A stretch of 64,000 nucleotides of DNA from Curvibacter cyanobacteriorum (GCF_028649475.1 NZ_JAQSIP010000010.1:102740-166739), one strand, 5' to 3'. Shown: positions 17,707-28,290, counted from the first letter of the stretch. Numbers and translations: made by a program. Notes: a model not told the origin generated them from the letters alone.

Positions 17707-18717
17707 ATGAAGATCTTTCGCGGCTTCCAGCACCCCGGCATCGCGCCGGCGAGCGCGCTCACCATCGGCAACTTCGATGGTGTGCACCGCGGTCACCAGG
17801 CCATGCTGGCCCTGCTCAAGAGCGAGGCCGAGCACCGGGGCGTGCCCTCGTGCGTGCTGACCTTCGAACCCCACCCGCGCGACTACTTTGCCGCGGTGAC
17901 CGGTCGCGCCGAACTGGCCCCGGCCCGCATCGGCACGCTGCGCGACAAGCTCAGCGAACTGGCGCGCTGCGGCATCGACCAGACCGTGGTGCTGCCGTTC
18001 GACGCCCGGCTGGCCAGCCAGGCGCCCGAGACCTTCATCGAGGACGTGCTGATCCAGGGCCTGGGCGCGCGCTACGTGCTGGTGGGCGACGATTTCCGCT
18101 TCGGTGCCAAGCGCGCGGGCGACTACGCCATGCTGGACCGCAGCGGCGCCGAGCGCGGCTTTGACGTGGCGCGCATGAACAGCTACGAGGTGCACGGCCT
18201 GCGCGTGTCCAGCTCGGCCGTGCGCGAGGCGCTGGGCCGTGGCGACCTGGCGGCCACCGCGCGCCTGCTGGGCCGCCCCTACGCGATCAGCGGCCATGTG
18301 GTGCACGGCCGCAAGCTGGGCCGTGAACTGGGTTTTCGCACCCTGAACCTGCGCTTTGCCCACTGGAAGCCCGCCGCCAGCGGCATTTTTGTGGTGCGCG
18401 TGCACGGGCTGGGCGAGCAAGCGCTGGCCGGCGTGGCCAACCTGGGCGTGCGCCCCTCGCTTGACCCCAACGACGTCAATGGCGGCCGCGTGCTGCTGGA
18501 GACCCATTGCCTGGACTGGCCGGCCTCGCTGGGGGCCGACGGGGCCTACGGTAAAATCATCCGCGTGGAACTGCTGCACAAACTGCACGACGAGCTCAAG
18601 TACGACGGTCTGGACGCCCTGATGAAGGGCATCGCCAAGGACTGCGACGACGCACGCCAGTTCCTCGCCTCGATGCACGCGGAAACCCACCGCCAGACCA
18701 CCCGCGACCGAATTTAA
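17707..18717 (+). CDS. ribF: bifunctional riboflavin kinase / FAD synthetase
   Basis: A 336-residue RibF that phosphorylates riboflavin to FMN and adenylylates FMN to FAD. The N-terminal nucleotidyltransferase domain has [13 protein letters not shown] near residue 20, and an [14 protein letters not shown] segment with [13 protein letters not shown] near residues 130-180. The C-terminal kinase domain begins about residue 188 with [17 protein letters not shown] and carries LGVRPS. A possible earlier start at 17671 would lie inside the promoter; [10 protein letters not shown] at 17707 is preferred. It precedes ileS and lspA, the common ribF-ileS-lspA order of proteobacteria, although a repeat-bearing gap separates ribF from ileS here. 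Confidence 0.93.
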   Translation: MKIFRGFQHPGIAPASALTIGNFDGVHRGHQAMLALLKSEAEHRGVPSCVLTFEPHPRDYFAAVTGRAELAPARIGTLRDKLSELARCGIDQTVVLPFDARLASQAPETFIEDVLIQGLGARYVLVGDDFRFGAKRAGDYAMLDRSGAERGFDVARMNSYEVHGLRVSSSAVREALGRGDLAATARLLGRPYAISGHVVHGRKLGRELGFRTLNLRFAHWKPAASGIFVVRVHGLGEQALAGVANLGVRPSLDPNDVNGGRVLLETHCLDWPASLGADGAYGKIIRVELLHKLHDELKYDGLDALMKGIAKDCDDARQFLASMHAETHRQTTRDRI

Positions 18718-18740
18718 CGCCGGCACACCGTGCTGCGCGC

Positions 18741-18767
18741 CCTTCGGAACAGGCTCAGGGCAAACGG
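18741..18767 (+). repeat. Dispersed intergenic repeat copy
   Basis: These 27 bases differ slightly from a motif (about 25 bases, beginning CCTTCGACAGGCTCAGGGC) that I recall as a dispersed intergenic repeat in many GC-rich proteobacteria. ACAGGCTC at 18749-18756 has an inverted copy GAGCCTGT at 18807-18814, with a GC hairpin (CCGGGC...GCCCGG) between them. The whole unit sits in the 119-bp gap between ribF and ileS. Confidence 0.5.
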
Positions 18768-18836
18768 CTGATTTCTCTCATCCCGTACCGGGCTGCGCCC
18801 GGGACCGAGCCTGTCAATGCCACCCAATTGAACCCC

Positions 18837-21662
18837 ATGGCCGACCAAACCCCTGACTACCGCAGCACCCTGAACCTGCCTGACACGCCCTTCCCCATGC
18901 GCGGCGACCTGCCCAAGCGCGAGCCCGGCTGGGTCCAGGAATGGGAAGACAAAGGCCTCTACAAGAAGCTGCGCGACGCGCGCTGTGGTGCCCCCAAATT
19001 CGTGCTGCACGACGGCCCGCCCTACGCCAACGGTCAGATCCACATCGGCCACGCGGTCAACAAGGTGCTCAAGGACATGATCGTCAAGGCGCGCCAGCTC
19101 AAGGGCCTGGACGCGGTCTACGTGCCGGGCTGGGACTGCCACGGCCTGCCCATCGAAAACGCGATCGAGAAACTGCATGGCCGCAACCTGCCGCGCGACG
19201 AGGTGCAGGCCAAGAGCCGCGCCTTTGCGGCGGAGCAGATCGCCGGCCAGATGGCCGACTTCAAGCGCCTGGGCGTGCTCGGCGAATGGGACCACCCCTA
19301 CAAGACGATGGACTTCGGCAACGAAGCCAACGAGATCCGCGCCCTCAAGCGCATCATGGAACGCGGCTTCGTTTACCGCGGCCTGAAGCCGGTGTACTGG
19401 TGCTTTGACTGCGGCAGCTCGCTGGCCGAGTTCGAGATCGAATACGCCGACAAGAAGAGCACCACGCTGGACGTGGCCTTTGAATGCGCCGAGCCCGCCA
19501 AGCTGGCCGCCGCTTTCGGCCTGGCCGCGCTGGACCAACCGGCTTTCGCCGTGATCTGGACCACCACCGCCTGGACCATCCCGGCCAACCAGGCCCTGAA
19601 CCTGAACCCCGAACTGGACTACGCCCTGGTCAAGACCGAGCGCGGCACCCTGCTGCTGGCCGCCTCGCTGGTCGAGAAGTGCCTGGAGCGCTATGCCCTG
19701 AGCGGCGAGGTGCTGGCCACCACCCAGGGCAAGAACCTGGGCCTGATCAACTTCAAGCACCCGCTGTACGACGTGGACCCGGGCTATGCCCGCCTCAGCC
19801 CGGTCTACCTGGCCGACTACGCCACCGCCGACGACGGCACGGGCCTGGTCCACTCCTCGCCCGCCTACGGCGTGGACGACTTCAACAGCTGCATCGCCCA
19901 TGGCCTGGCGTACGACGACATCCTGAACCCGGTGCAGGGCAACGGCACCTATGCGCCCGACTTCCCGCTGTTCGGTGGCCTGCACATCTGGAAGGCGGTG
20001 CCGGTGGTGATCGAGGCGCTGCGCGACGCGGGCCGCCTGCTGGCCACCCACGACATCACCCACAGCTACCCGCACTGCTGGCGCCACAAGACGCCGGTGA
20101 TCTACCGCGCCGCCGCACAGTGGTTTGTGCGCATGGACGAAGGCGAGGGCGTGTTCACCAAGGACAAGGCCAGCCAGACGCTGCGCCAGCTGGCCCTGGC
20201 CGCCATCGAAGAAACCAGCTTCTACCCCGAGAACGGCAAGGCCCGCCTGCGCGACATGATCGCCGGCCGCCCCGACTGGTGCATCAGCCGCCAGCGCAAC
20301 TGGGGCGTGCCCCTGCCCTTCTTCATCCACAAGGACAGCGGCGAGCTGCACCCGCGCACCATGGAGCTCATGGACACCGCGGCGGCCCTGGTCGAGCAGG
20401 GTGGCGTCGAAGCCTGGAGCAAGGCCGCGGCCGAATCGCTGATCGGCGAAGACGCGCCGCACTACACCAAGAGCACCGACATCCTGGACGTCTGGTTCGA
20501 CTCCGGCACCACCCACTTCCATGTGCTGCGCAACAGCCACCTGGACCAGTCCACCTTCCCGGCCGACCTGTACCTGGAAGGCCACGACCAGCACCGCGGC
20601 TGGTTCCACAGCTCGCTGCTGACCGCCTGCGCGATGGACGACCGCGCGCCCTACAAGGGCCTGCTGACGCACGGCTTCACCGTCGACGGCCAAGGCCGCA
20701 AGATGAGCAAGAGCGTGGGCAATGTGGTGGCGCCGCAGACCATCAGCGAGAAGATGGGCGCCGAAATCATCCGCCTGTGGTGCGCCAGCACCGACTACTC
20801 GGGTGACCTGGGCATTGACGACAAGATCCTGGCCCGCGTGGTGGACGGCTACCGCCGCATCCGCAACACGCTGCGCTTCCTGCTGGCCAACACCAGCGAC
20901 TTCAACCCCGCCACCGACGCCGTGCCGGCCGAGCAACTGCTGGAGATCGACCGCTACGCCCTGAGCCGCGCCGCACAGCTGCAAGACACCATCCTCGCGC
21001 ACTACGAGAAGTACGAATTCCACCCGGTGGTGGCCAAGCTGCAGGTCTACTGCTCGGAAGACCTGGGCGCCTTCTACCTCGACGTGCTCAAGGACCGCCT
21101 CTACACCACCGCGCCTAAGAGCCTGGCCCGCCGCAGCGCGCAAACCGCGCTGTGGCAGATCACCCACGCCATGCTGCGCTGGATGGCCCCGTTCCTGAGC
21201 TTCACGGCCGAAGAGGCCTGGAAGCTGTTCGGCCAGTCCGAAAGCATCTTCCTGGAAACCTACTGGGACCTCGGCGGCACCGACACCGCCTTGCTGGCCA
21301 AGTGGGAGCAGATCCGTGGCGCGCGCGAACTGGTCAACAAGGAGATCGAAGCCGTGCGGTCGGCCGGTCAGGTGGGCGCCTCGCTGCAGGCCAATGTGAC
21401 GCTCAGCGTGCCCAGCGGCAGCGAGCTGCTGGCCGCCCTGCAAAGCCTGGGCGCGGACCTGAAGTTCGTCTTCATCACCTCGGCGGTGCAGCTGCAAGAA
21501 GGTGCCGAACTGGCGGCCCAAGTGAGCCCGGCGACCGCGGCCAAGTGCGAGCGCTGCTGGCACTACAGCGACGACGTGGGCGCCAACCCGGCCCACCCGA
21601 CCCTGTGTGGCCGCTGCGACAGCAACCTGCACGGCGCCGGTGAAAGCCGGGTGTTTGCCTGA
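18837..21662 (+). CDS. ileS: isoleucyl-tRNA synthetase
   Basis: A 941-residue class I aminoacyl-tRNA synthetase that charges tRNA-Ile. The HIGH motif appears as [14 protein letters not shown] residues in [17 protein letters not shown], the KMSKS motif in [10 protein letters not shown], and the editing domain has [13 protein letters not shown]. The C-terminal zinc-binding segment is [10 protein letters not shown] with the later CGRCDSN. A TTG in frame at 18828 is also possible; the ATG at 18837 gives the normal [15 protein letters not shown] beginning. Its stop overlaps the lspA start in TGATG, so the two are coupled. Confidence 0.96.
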   Translation: MADQTPDYRSTLNLPDTPFPMRGDLPKREPGWVQEWEDKGLYKKLRDARCGAPKFVLHDGPPYANGQIHIGHAVNKVLKDMIVKARQLKGLDAVYVPGWDCHGLPIENAIEKLHGRNLPRDEVQAKSRAFAAEQIAGQMADFKRLGVLGEWDHPYKTMDFGNEANEIRALKRIMERGFVYRGLKPVYWCFDCGSSLAEFEIEYADKKSTTLDVAFECAEPAKLAAAFGLAALDQPAFAVIWTTTAWTIPANQALNLNPELDYALVKTERGTLLLAASLVEKCLERYALSGEVLATTQGKNLGLINFKHPLYDVDPGYARLSPVYLADYATADDGTGLVHSSPAYGVDDFNSCIAHGLAYDDILNPVQGNGTYAPDFPLFGGLHIWKAVPVVIEALRDAGRLLATHDITHSYPHCWRHKTPVIYRAAAQWFVRMDEGEGVFTKDKASQTLRQLALAAIEETSFYPENGKARLRDMIAGRPDWCISRQRNWGVPLPFFIHKDSGELHPRTMELMDTAAALVEQGGVEAWSKAAAESLIGEDAPHYTKSTDILDVWFDSGTTHFHVLRNSHLDQSTFPADLYLEGHDQHRGWFHSSLLTACAMDDRAPYKGLLTHGFTVDGQGRKMSKSVGNVVAPQTISEKMGAEIIRLWCASTDYSGDLGIDDKILARVVDGYRRIRNTLRFLLANTSDFNPATDAVPAEQLLEIDRYALSRAAQLQDTILAHYEKYEFHPVVAKLQVYCSEDLGAFYLDVLKDRLYTTAPKSLARRSAQTALWQITHAMLRWMAPFLSFTAEEAWKLFGQSESIFLETYWDLGGTDTALLAKWEQIRGARELVNKEIEAVRSAGQVGASLQANVTLSVPSGSELLAALQSLGADLKFVFITSAVQLQEGAELAAQVSPATAAKCERCWHYSDDVGANPAHPTLCGRCDSNLHGAGESRVFA

Positions 21663-22228
21663 TGGCGAGCAAGGGCAAAGGCGGCGGCGCCCCCTTCAAA
21701 GGCAAGTCGGTCAGCCCGGTCCACCGGGCTGCCGGCGCCAGCCTGCTGCCCTGGCTGGCCTGGGCGCTGATCGTGCTGATCGCCGACCAGTTCACCAAGG
21801 TGCTGATCCTGGGCTACTACCAGCTGCATGACAGCACCACGGTGCTGAGCTTCTTCAACATCGTGCGCGCCCACAACACCGGGGCGGCCTTCTCGTTTTT
21901 GGCCGGTGCCTCGGGCTGGCAACGCTGGTTCTTCACCGGCATCGGCGTGGTGGCGGCGGTGTTCATCCTGTGGCAGCTGCGCCAGCACAGCGGCCAGCGC
22001 TTGTTCTCGTTTGCGCTGTCCAGCATCCTGGGCGGCGCCATCGGCAACGTGCTGGACCGCCTGATGCACGGTTATGTGGTGGACTTCCTGCAGTTCCACT
22101 GGGACTTCCTGGCCCCGATGTTCCCGGGCGGCTACTTCCCGGCGTTCAACATCGCCGACAGCGCCATCACCCTGGGCGCCACCTGCCTGGTGCTCGACGA
22201 GCTGCTGCGCGTCAAACGCGCACGCTGA
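21662..22228 (+). CDS. lspA: lipoprotein signal peptidase
   Basis: A 188-residue inner-membrane aspartyl peptidase that removes signal peptides from prolipoproteins. It has four membrane segments, and the two catalytic Asp motifs are seen in [16 protein letters not shown] and FNIADSAI. The N-terminal 20 residues form a polar extension ([14 protein letters not shown]) before the first membrane helix at [19 protein letters not shown]. It overlaps ileS by one base (TGATG), a widespread arrangement. A strong terminator follows 53 bases after the stop. Confidence 0.95.
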   Translation: MASKGKGGGAPFKGKSVSPVHRAAGASLLPWLAWALIVLIADQFTKVLILGYYQLHDSTTVLSFFNIVRAHNTGAAFSFLAGASGWQRWFFTGIGVVAAVFILWQLRQHSGQRLFSFALSSILGGAIGNVLDRLMHGYVVDFLQFHWDFLAPMFPGGYFPAFNIADSAITLGATCLVLDELLRVKRAR

Positions 22229-22280
22229 CCCCGCGCGCGGCCGACGCCGCTGCCGCCCCCTGACGGCTCAGACATCTCAG

Positions 22281-22309
22281 ACGGCCCGCTTTCGCGGGCC
22301 GTTTTGTTG
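22281..22309 (+). terminator. Rho-independent terminator after lspA
   Basis: ACGGCCCGC (22281-22289) pairs with GCGGGCCGT (22294-22302) in a perfect 9-bp stem with a TTTC loop, followed by TTTGTT. It ends the ribF/ileS-lspA transcript and isolates the LacI unit downstream. Confidence 0.85.
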
Positions 22310-22318
22310 GGGCCCCCT

Positions 22319-22368
22319 CATCGTCATGACGATGTCACACGCAGCGCGTGCAATGTAAACGTTTACAT
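22319..22368. promoter_or_regulatory. Two perfect 16-bp palindromes upstream of the LacI-family gene
   Basis: CATCGTCATGACGATG (22319-22334) and ATGTAAACGTTTACAT (22353-22368) are each perfect palindromes. Their centres are 34 bp apart, close to three helical turns. The second has the central CG and flanks typical of LacI/PurR-family operators and ends 13 bases before the regulator start codon. It is probably the autoregulatory operator; the first may bind a second protein or a second dimer. Confidence 0.7.
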
Positions 22369-22381
22369 CACGTCGCATCGC

Positions 22382-23389
22382 ATGAGCATCCAAGCCGTGG
22401 CCCGTCAGGCCGGGGTCTCCGTGGCCACCGTGTCGCGGGCCTTCAACCAGCCCGATCAGGTGGCGCCCGCCACCCGGCGCCAGATCGAGCAGGCCGCCCA
22501 GGCCCTGGGCTACCTGCCCAACGCCAGCGCGCGCACGCTGCGCACCCAGCGCAGCCGCGTGCTGGGCGTGGTGCTGCCGACCCTGGTCAACCCGGTGTTC
22601 GCCGAATGCCTGCAAGGCATGGCCGAGGCCGCCGCCCAGGCCGGCCATGCCCTGATGCCCCTGACCACCGACTACGAAGTCGCGCGCGAAGAACAGGCCG
22701 TGAACCACCTGCTGGCCGCCAACGTGGCGGGCCTGGTGCTGGTCGTCGCCAACCCCAGCCAGTCGGGCGCCCTGCGCCGCCTGCAAGCCCGCGCCCTGCC
22801 CTATGTGCTGGCCTACCACCAGCACCCCGAGCACCCCTGCGTCGGGGTGGATGGCGAGCAGGCCGTGGCCGACCTGGTGGCTCGCCTGGTGGCCCAGGGC
22901 CACCGCCACATCACCATGGTCAGCGGGCAGCGCAGCGCCTCGGACCGCGCCGAGCAACGCTGCCGCGGCTACCAGCGCGGCATGGCGGCCGCCGGCCTGC
23001 CCGCCGAACCCGTGCTGGAGGTGCCCTTCATGGCGCAGGCGCTGCAGGACATCGTGGCGCGCCTGCGCCGCGCGCCCGTGCCCACCGCCCTGCTCGCCTC
23101 CAACGACCTGCTGGCACTGCGCTGCCTGCGCGCGGCGCACCTGGCCGGCCGCGCCGTGCCCACCCAGCTCAGCGTGGTGGGCTTTGACGGCATCGCGCTC
23201 GGGGCCGACCTGACGCCGATGCTCAGCACCATCACCCAACCCAATGCCGACCTGGGGCAGCAAAGCATCGCCCTGCTGCTGCAGGCCCTGGCCGACGGTC
23301 AGGCGCTGGGCCCGAGCGCCAGCCGCACGCTGGCGCATGGCTTTCGCCAAGGCGAGTCGTGTGCGCCGCCTCGCACGGCCACGGCCTGA
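22382..23389 (+). CDS. LacI-family transcriptional regulator
   Basis: A 335-residue LacI/GalR-family repressor. The N-terminal HTH is VARQAGVSVATVSRAFNQP and the hinge helix is NASARTLRTQRS. The effector domain has the periplasmic-binding fold, with GVVLPTLVNPVF and VVGFDGIALGADLTP. The frame is open upstream, but the ATG at 22382 gives the family-typical MSIQAVARQAGV and follows the palindromic operator directly. It leads an ABC-transporter and phosphodiesterase unit in the same orientation 102 bp downstream, so it probably controls that unit. The ligand is unknown; a phosphodiester or its product is a guess from context. Confidence 0.9.
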   Translation: MSIQAVARQAGVSVATVSRAFNQPDQVAPATRRQIEQAAQALGYLPNASARTLRTQRSRVLGVVLPTLVNPVFAECLQGMAEAAAQAGHALMPLTTDYEVAREEQAVNHLLAANVAGLVLVVANPSQSGALRRLQARALPYVLAYHQHPEHPCVGVDGEQAVADLVARLVAQGHRHITMVSGQRSASDRAEQRCRGYQRGMAAAGLPAEPVLEVPFMAQALQDIVARLRRAPVPTALLASNDLLALRCLRAAHLAGRAVPTQLSVVGFDGIALGADLTPMLSTITQPNADLGQQSIALLLQALADGQALGPSASRTLAHGFRQGESCAPPRTATA

Positions 23390-23491
23390 GTCGGCGGCCG
23401 ACCGATGCCCCCAGCCCTGCCCCGCATTCACCCTGCCCATTTTTTGTTTGTGTCTCGCTTGTCCTCTCACCCATCCCAAGGAGTTTTCACC

Positions 23492-24505
23492 ATGCGCATG
23501 CGTCTTCAACACCTGAGCCGAGCCGCCCTGCTGGCCCTCAGCCTGACCGCCAGCAGCCTGGCCCTGGCGCAGAACGCCATCTGCTACAACTGCCCCACTG
23601 AATGGGCGGACTGGGGCAGCCAGCTCAAGGCCATCAAGGCCAAGACCGGCATCACCGTGCCGCCCGACAACAAGAACTCGGGCCAGTCGCTGGCCCAGTT
23701 GGTGGCCGAGAAAGCCAGCCCGGTGGCCGACGTGACCTACCTGGGTGTGACCTTCGCAATCCAGGCGCAAAAAGAAGGCGTGGTCAGCGCCTACAAGCCC
23801 GCCCACTGGAACGACATCCCCGACGGCCTCAAGGACCCGCAAGGCCAGTGGTTCACCATCCACTCCGGCACGCTGGGTTTCATGGTCAATGTGGACGCCC
23901 TGAAGGGCAAGCCCGTGCCGCAGTCCTGGGCCGACCTGCTCAAGCCCGACTACAAGGGCCTGATCGGTTACCTGGACCCGGCCTCCGCCTTTGTGGGCTA
24001 TGTGGGGGCGGTGGCCATCAACCAGGCGCGCGGTGGCACGCTGGACAACTTCGGCCCGGCGATCGACTACTTCAAGGCCCTGCAAAAGAACGAACCCATC
24101 GTGCCCAAGCAGACCTCGTACGCACGCGTGCTGTCGGGTGAAATTGCCATCCTGCTGGACTACGACTTCAACGCCTACCGCGCCAAGTACAAGGACCAGG
24201 CCAATGTGCAGTTCGTGATCCCGGCCGAAGGCACGCTGGTGGTGCCCTATGTGATGAGCCTGGTGGCCAAGGCCCCGCACGCCGACAACGGCCGCAAGGT
24301 GCTGGACTTTGTCTTGTCCGATGAAGGCCAGGCGATCTGGGCCAACGCCTACCTGCGCCCGGTGCGCGCGGGCGCCATGAGCAAGGAAGTGCAGTCGCGC
24401 TTCCTGCCGGCCAGCGAGTACGCACGCGCCAAGACCATCGACTACGCGAAGATGGCCTCGGTGCAGAAGGCGTTCTCTGAGCGCTACCTCAAAGAAGCCC
24501 AGTGA
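23492..24505 (+). CDS. ABC transporter substrate-binding protein
   Basis: A 337-residue periplasmic binding protein with a signal peptide (residues 1-24, RAALLALSLTASSLALAQ) and an AfuA/PotD-like fold. After the signal the mature protein has AICYNCPTEWADWGSQ, SGTLGFMVNVDALKG and SAFVGYVGAVAINQA, with VPYVMSLVAKAP near the C-terminus. This class binds iron, phosphonates, polyamines or sugar phosphates. The ATG at 23492 has AAGGAG upstream. Two permeases, an ATPase and a GpdQ-like phosphodiesterase follow, so a phosphorylated or phosphodiester ligand is likely. The specific ligand cannot be read from sequence. Confidence 0.85.
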   Translation: MRMRLQHLSRAALLALSLTASSLALAQNAICYNCPTEWADWGSQLKAIKAKTGITVPPDNKNSGQSLAQLVAEKASPVADVTYLGVTFAIQAQKEGVVSAYKPAHWNDIPDGLKDPQGQWFTIHSGTLGFMVNVDALKGKPVPQSWADLLKPDYKGLIGYLDPASAFVGYVGAVAINQARGGTLDNFGPAIDYFKALQKNEPIVPKQTSYARVLSGEIAILLDYDFNAYRAKYKDQANVQFVIPAEGTLVVPYVMSLVAKAPHADNGRKVLDFVLSDEGQAIWANAYLRPVRAGAMSKEVQSRFLPASEYARAKTIDYAKMASVQKAFSERYLKEAQ

Positions 24506-24525
24506 GTCCCGCACGGAGCCCTGCC

Positions 24526-25371
24526 ATGGCCTGGCTGCCCCCCCTGTCACCGCGCGCCCTGCGCCTGGCCTGCGCCCTGCCGGCGCTGGTCTTCTTCGCG
24601 GCCTTCTGGTTGCTGCCCGTGGGGCAGTTGCTGATGCTGCCAGCCAGCCAGGGGGGCTGCACCTACTTCGCGGTGCTGACCGAAGCGCGCTACCTCAAGA
24701 GCCTGCTGCAGACCCTGGCCCTGTCGGCCGGGGTGACCGCGGCCACCCTGGTGCTGGGCGCGGTCGTCGGGCTGACGCTGGCCCGGCGGCGCTTCCGGGG
24801 CCGCGCCCTGCTGCTGTCGCTGATGACGCTGCCGCTGTCCTTCCCGGGCGTGATCATCGGCTTCTTTGTGATCCTGCTGGGCGGGCGCCAAGGCCTGGTG
24901 GCCGACCTCAGCAGCGCGCTGGGCGCGGGTCGGCTGACCTTCGCCTACGGCCTGGGTGGCCTGTTCCTGGGCTACCTGTATTTCTCGCTGCCGCGCGCCA
25001 TCGCCAGCTACACCGCGGCCGCCGAGGCCCTGGACAGCGCCCTCGAAGAGGCCGCTCGCTCGCTGGGCGCCAACCGCTGGCAAGTGGCCCGCGACGTCTG
25101 GTGGCCAGGCCTGCTGCCCACCACCGGCAGCTGTGCCGCGATGGTCTTTGCCACCGCCATGGGGGCCTTTGGCACCGCGTTCACGCTGGCCAGCCGCTAT
25201 GAGGTGCTGCCCATCACGATCTACAACGAGTTCACCAACTACGCCAACTTCGCCCTGGCCGCCAGCCTGTCGATGGCGCTGGGCCTGATCACCTGGCTCG
25301 CGCTGATGGCAGCGCGCTGGCTGGGCGCCAGTGCGCCCACACCGCTCGCCAAATCGGCCGCCGGGGTTTGA
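24526..25371 (+). CDS. ABC transporter permease (first)
   Basis: A 281-residue membrane protein of the MetI-like ABC permease family with six predicted membrane helices. The EAA loop that contacts the ATPase is seen as EALDSALEEAARSLGANRWQ. The ATG at 24526 is preferred over a GTG at 24502 because GGAG lies six to ten bases upstream; the GTG would overlap the preceding stop. It lies 20 bases after the binding-protein gene, within one operon. The short N-terminus before the first helix (LRLACALPALVFFAAFWLLP) fits the family. Confidence 0.88.
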   Translation: MAWLPPLSPRALRLACALPALVFFAAFWLLPVGQLLMLPASQGGCTYFAVLTEARYLKSLLQTLALSAGVTAATLVLGAVVGLTLARRRFRGRALLLSLMTLPLSFPGVIIGFFVILLGGRQGLVADLSSALGAGRLTFAYGLGGLFLGYLYFSLPRAIASYTAAAEALDSALEEAARSLGANRWQVARDVWWPGLLPTTGSCAAMVFATAMGAFGTAFTLASRYEVLPITIYNEFTNYANFALAASLSMALGLITWLALMAARWLGASAPTPLAKSAAGV

Positions 25372-25384
25372 GAACCGCTTTGCC

Positions 25385-26171
25385 ATGCGATCTGCCCACA
25401 CCCCGCCCCCCTTGCTGCTGGCGCTGACCGCGCTGGTGGCCTTGTTCATGCTGACCCCGCTGGCCCTGTCGGTGCTGGCCGGCCTGGTGGTCAACTACAG
25501 CGCCGGCCTGAAAAGCGGCCTCACCACCCGCTGGCTGCTCGAAGTCTGGTCCCACTACGGCAGCACCGTCAGCGCCTCGCTGCTGCTGGCCCTGGCCTGC
25601 GTGCTGGGCAACCTGCTGCTGGGCTTGCCCTGCGCCTATGCGCTGGCCCGCAGCCGCTCGCGCTGGGCGCGCCTGTTTGAAGAGCTGCTGACCCTGCCCG
25701 TGGCCGTGCCGGGCCTGGCCTCCGCGCTGGCGCTGATCCTCACCTACGGCAGCCTGCAGGGCTTTCGCCAGAGCTTTGCGCTGGTGCTGGTGGGGCACCT
25801 GGTCTTCACCCTGCCCTTCATGGTGCGCACCGTGAGCGCAGCCCTGCAACACGCCTCGCTGGTGTCGCTTGAGGAGGCCGCGCGCTCGCTGGGGGCCAAC
25901 TTCGTGCAGCGCTTTGTCGGCGTGCTGTTGCCTGCGGTGCTGCCCGCCATCGTGGCCGGTTGCCTGATGGTGTTCACGCTGTCGGTGGGTGAATTCAACC
26001 TCACCTGGATGCTGCACACCCCGCTGACCCGCACCCTGCCGGTGGGCCTGGCCGACAGCTACGCCTCGATGCGCCTCGAAGTGGGGTCGGCCTACACCCT
26101 GATTTTCTTGCTCGTCATCCTGCCCGTGCTCTGGGCCCTGCAAGGCCTGGGACACCTGATTGAAAAACACC

Positions 26172-26182
<11 letters not shown>
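25385..26182 (+). CDS. ABC transporter permease (second)
   Basis: A 265-residue MetI-like permease that pairs with the previous gene to form the membrane channel. Hydrophobic segments include LLLALTALVALFMLTPLALS and FALVLVGHLVFTLPFMV; the EAA loop is HASLVSLEEAARSLGANFVQ. The ATG at 25385 gives a normal short N-terminus; upstream frame extension is low-complexity. Its stop lies eleven bases inside the ATPase gene, so the two are translationally coupled. Confidence 0.88.
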
Positions 26183-27233
<1,051 letters not shown>

Positions 27234-27261
27234 TGCCCCGCCCCCTCCACCCGGAGCAACC

Positions 27262-28086
27262 ATGAACACCTTGCTGGCCCACCTGTCTGACCTGCACATC
27301 CGCGAGCCCGGCCGCCTGGCCTATGGCCGCCTCGACACGTCCTACTACCTGCGCCAAGCGGTGCAGCACCTGCAGCACGCGCGCCAAACCCCCGATGCGG
27401 TGCTGATCACCGGCGACCTGACCGACTTTGGTCGGGCCGCCGAGTACGCCCAGCTGCGCGACCTGCTGGCCCCCTTGCGCCAGCCGGTCTACCTGCTGCC
27501 CGGCAACCACGACGAGCGCCAGCAACTGCGAGCCAGCTTCCCGGACATGCCCTGGCTGGGCCGCGAGGGCTTTGTGCAGTACAGCGTGCCCGTGGGCGAC
27601 CTGCAGCTCATCGTGCTGGACACCGTGGTGCCAGGCGAACCCCACGGCAGCCTGTGCGATGAGCGCCTGGCCTGGCTGGCCGCCGAATTGGAGCGCCAGC
27701 GCCAGCGCCCGGTGCTGATCGCCATGCACCACCCGCCGTTCGCCACCCTGATCGGCCACATGGACGCCATCGGCCTGCGCCGCGGCGGCCCGGAGCTTGA
27801 GGCCCTGCTGCGCCAACACCCCCAGGTGGAACGGGTGCTGTGCGGCCACCTGCACCGCAGCATCCAGGTGCGCTTTGGCGGCACGCTGGCCATGACGGTG
27901 CCCTCGCCGGCGCACCAGGTCTGCCTGGACCTGGCGCCCGACGCGGCCTCGGCCTGGACCCTGGAGCCCCCCGCCTACGCTCTGCACGCACTGCCCGATC
28001 AGGGCCCCCTGGTCAGCCACCTGGCCCTGTGTGGCCAGTGGCCCGGGCCCTACCCCTTCCACGACGAAGGCGGCTTGATCGACTGA
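27262..28086 (+). CDS. GpdQ-like metallophosphodiesterase
   Basis: A 274-residue calcineurin-type metallophosphoesterase. The binuclear metal site is seen as LAHLSDLHI (Asp and His), VLITGDLTDFGR, LLPGNHDERQ, AMHHPPF and VLCGHLHRS. The overall pattern, including the YGRLDTS region and the late MTVPSPAHQVCLD and FHDEGGLID, resembles Enterobacter GpdQ, which hydrolyses glycerophosphodiesters, and is close to class III CpdA-type enzymes. The ATG at 27262 has GGAGC upstream. It has no signal peptide, so it acts in the cytoplasm on whatever the upstream ABC importer brings in. A cAMP phosphodiesterase is the main alternative. Confidence 0.82.
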   Translation: MNTLLAHLSDLHIREPGRLAYGRLDTSYYLRQAVQHLQHARQTPDAVLITGDLTDFGRAAEYAQLRDLLAPLRQPVYLLPGNHDERQQLRASFPDMPWLGREGFVQYSVPVGDLQLIVLDTVVPGEPHGSLCDERLAWLAAELERQRQRPVLIAMHHPPFATLIGHMDAIGLRRGGPELEALLRQHPQVERVLCGHLHRSIQVRFGGTLAMTVPSPAHQVCLDLAPDAASAWTLEPPAYALHALPDQGPLVSHLALCGQWPGPYPFHDEGGLID

Positions 28087-28113
28087 GCCGCTGGCCTGGG
28101 GGCTGGGGCCCCC

Positions 28114-28260
28114 CGAGATTCACATTCAAAATCATTTAATTGATTTAATTCACTGAATCTCGATGGATATTTCAAAATACCCAATCAGGATTCAAATGAA
28201 TTAATCTATTACAAGATAAATCAAGCCTTGTCACGTTAAAGTCAAGCCCCAACCAAAGAA
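28114..28260. promoter_or_regulatory. A/T-rich island with nested inverted repeats upstream of the DUF3141 gene
   Basis: These bases are roughly two-thirds A+T in a 68% GC window. CGAGATTCA (28114-28122) and TGAATCTCG (28154-28162) are perfect 9-bp inverted arms around AATCA-N6-TGATT (28130-28145). A further TTCA-AA-TGAA palindrome lies at 28191-28200. The region fills the space between the phosphodiesterase and the DUF3141 gene and probably holds its promoter and a repressor site. No clear -35/-10 pair was assigned. Confidence 0.5.
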
Positions 28261-28290
28261 TGAAACGACTTTACCAGGAGGTCGTTTCAT
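28260..28290 (+). promoter_or_regulatory. Start-site hairpin of the DUF3141 mRNA
   Basis: ATGAAACGAC (28260-28269) pairs perfectly with GTCGTTTCAT (28281-28290) around an 11-base loop that contains the AGGAG of the Shine-Dalgarno. The last two stem bases are the A and T of the start codon at 28289. The mRNA can therefore hide its own start codon, as translation-control hairpins and RNA thermometers do. Function is inferred from structure. Confidence 0.6.

Noticed and set aside
18714..21632. Long open frame on the minus strand opposite ileS.
   Set aside because: It is an antisense shadow of ileS with repetitive His/Val/Gln composition and no recognised domain.
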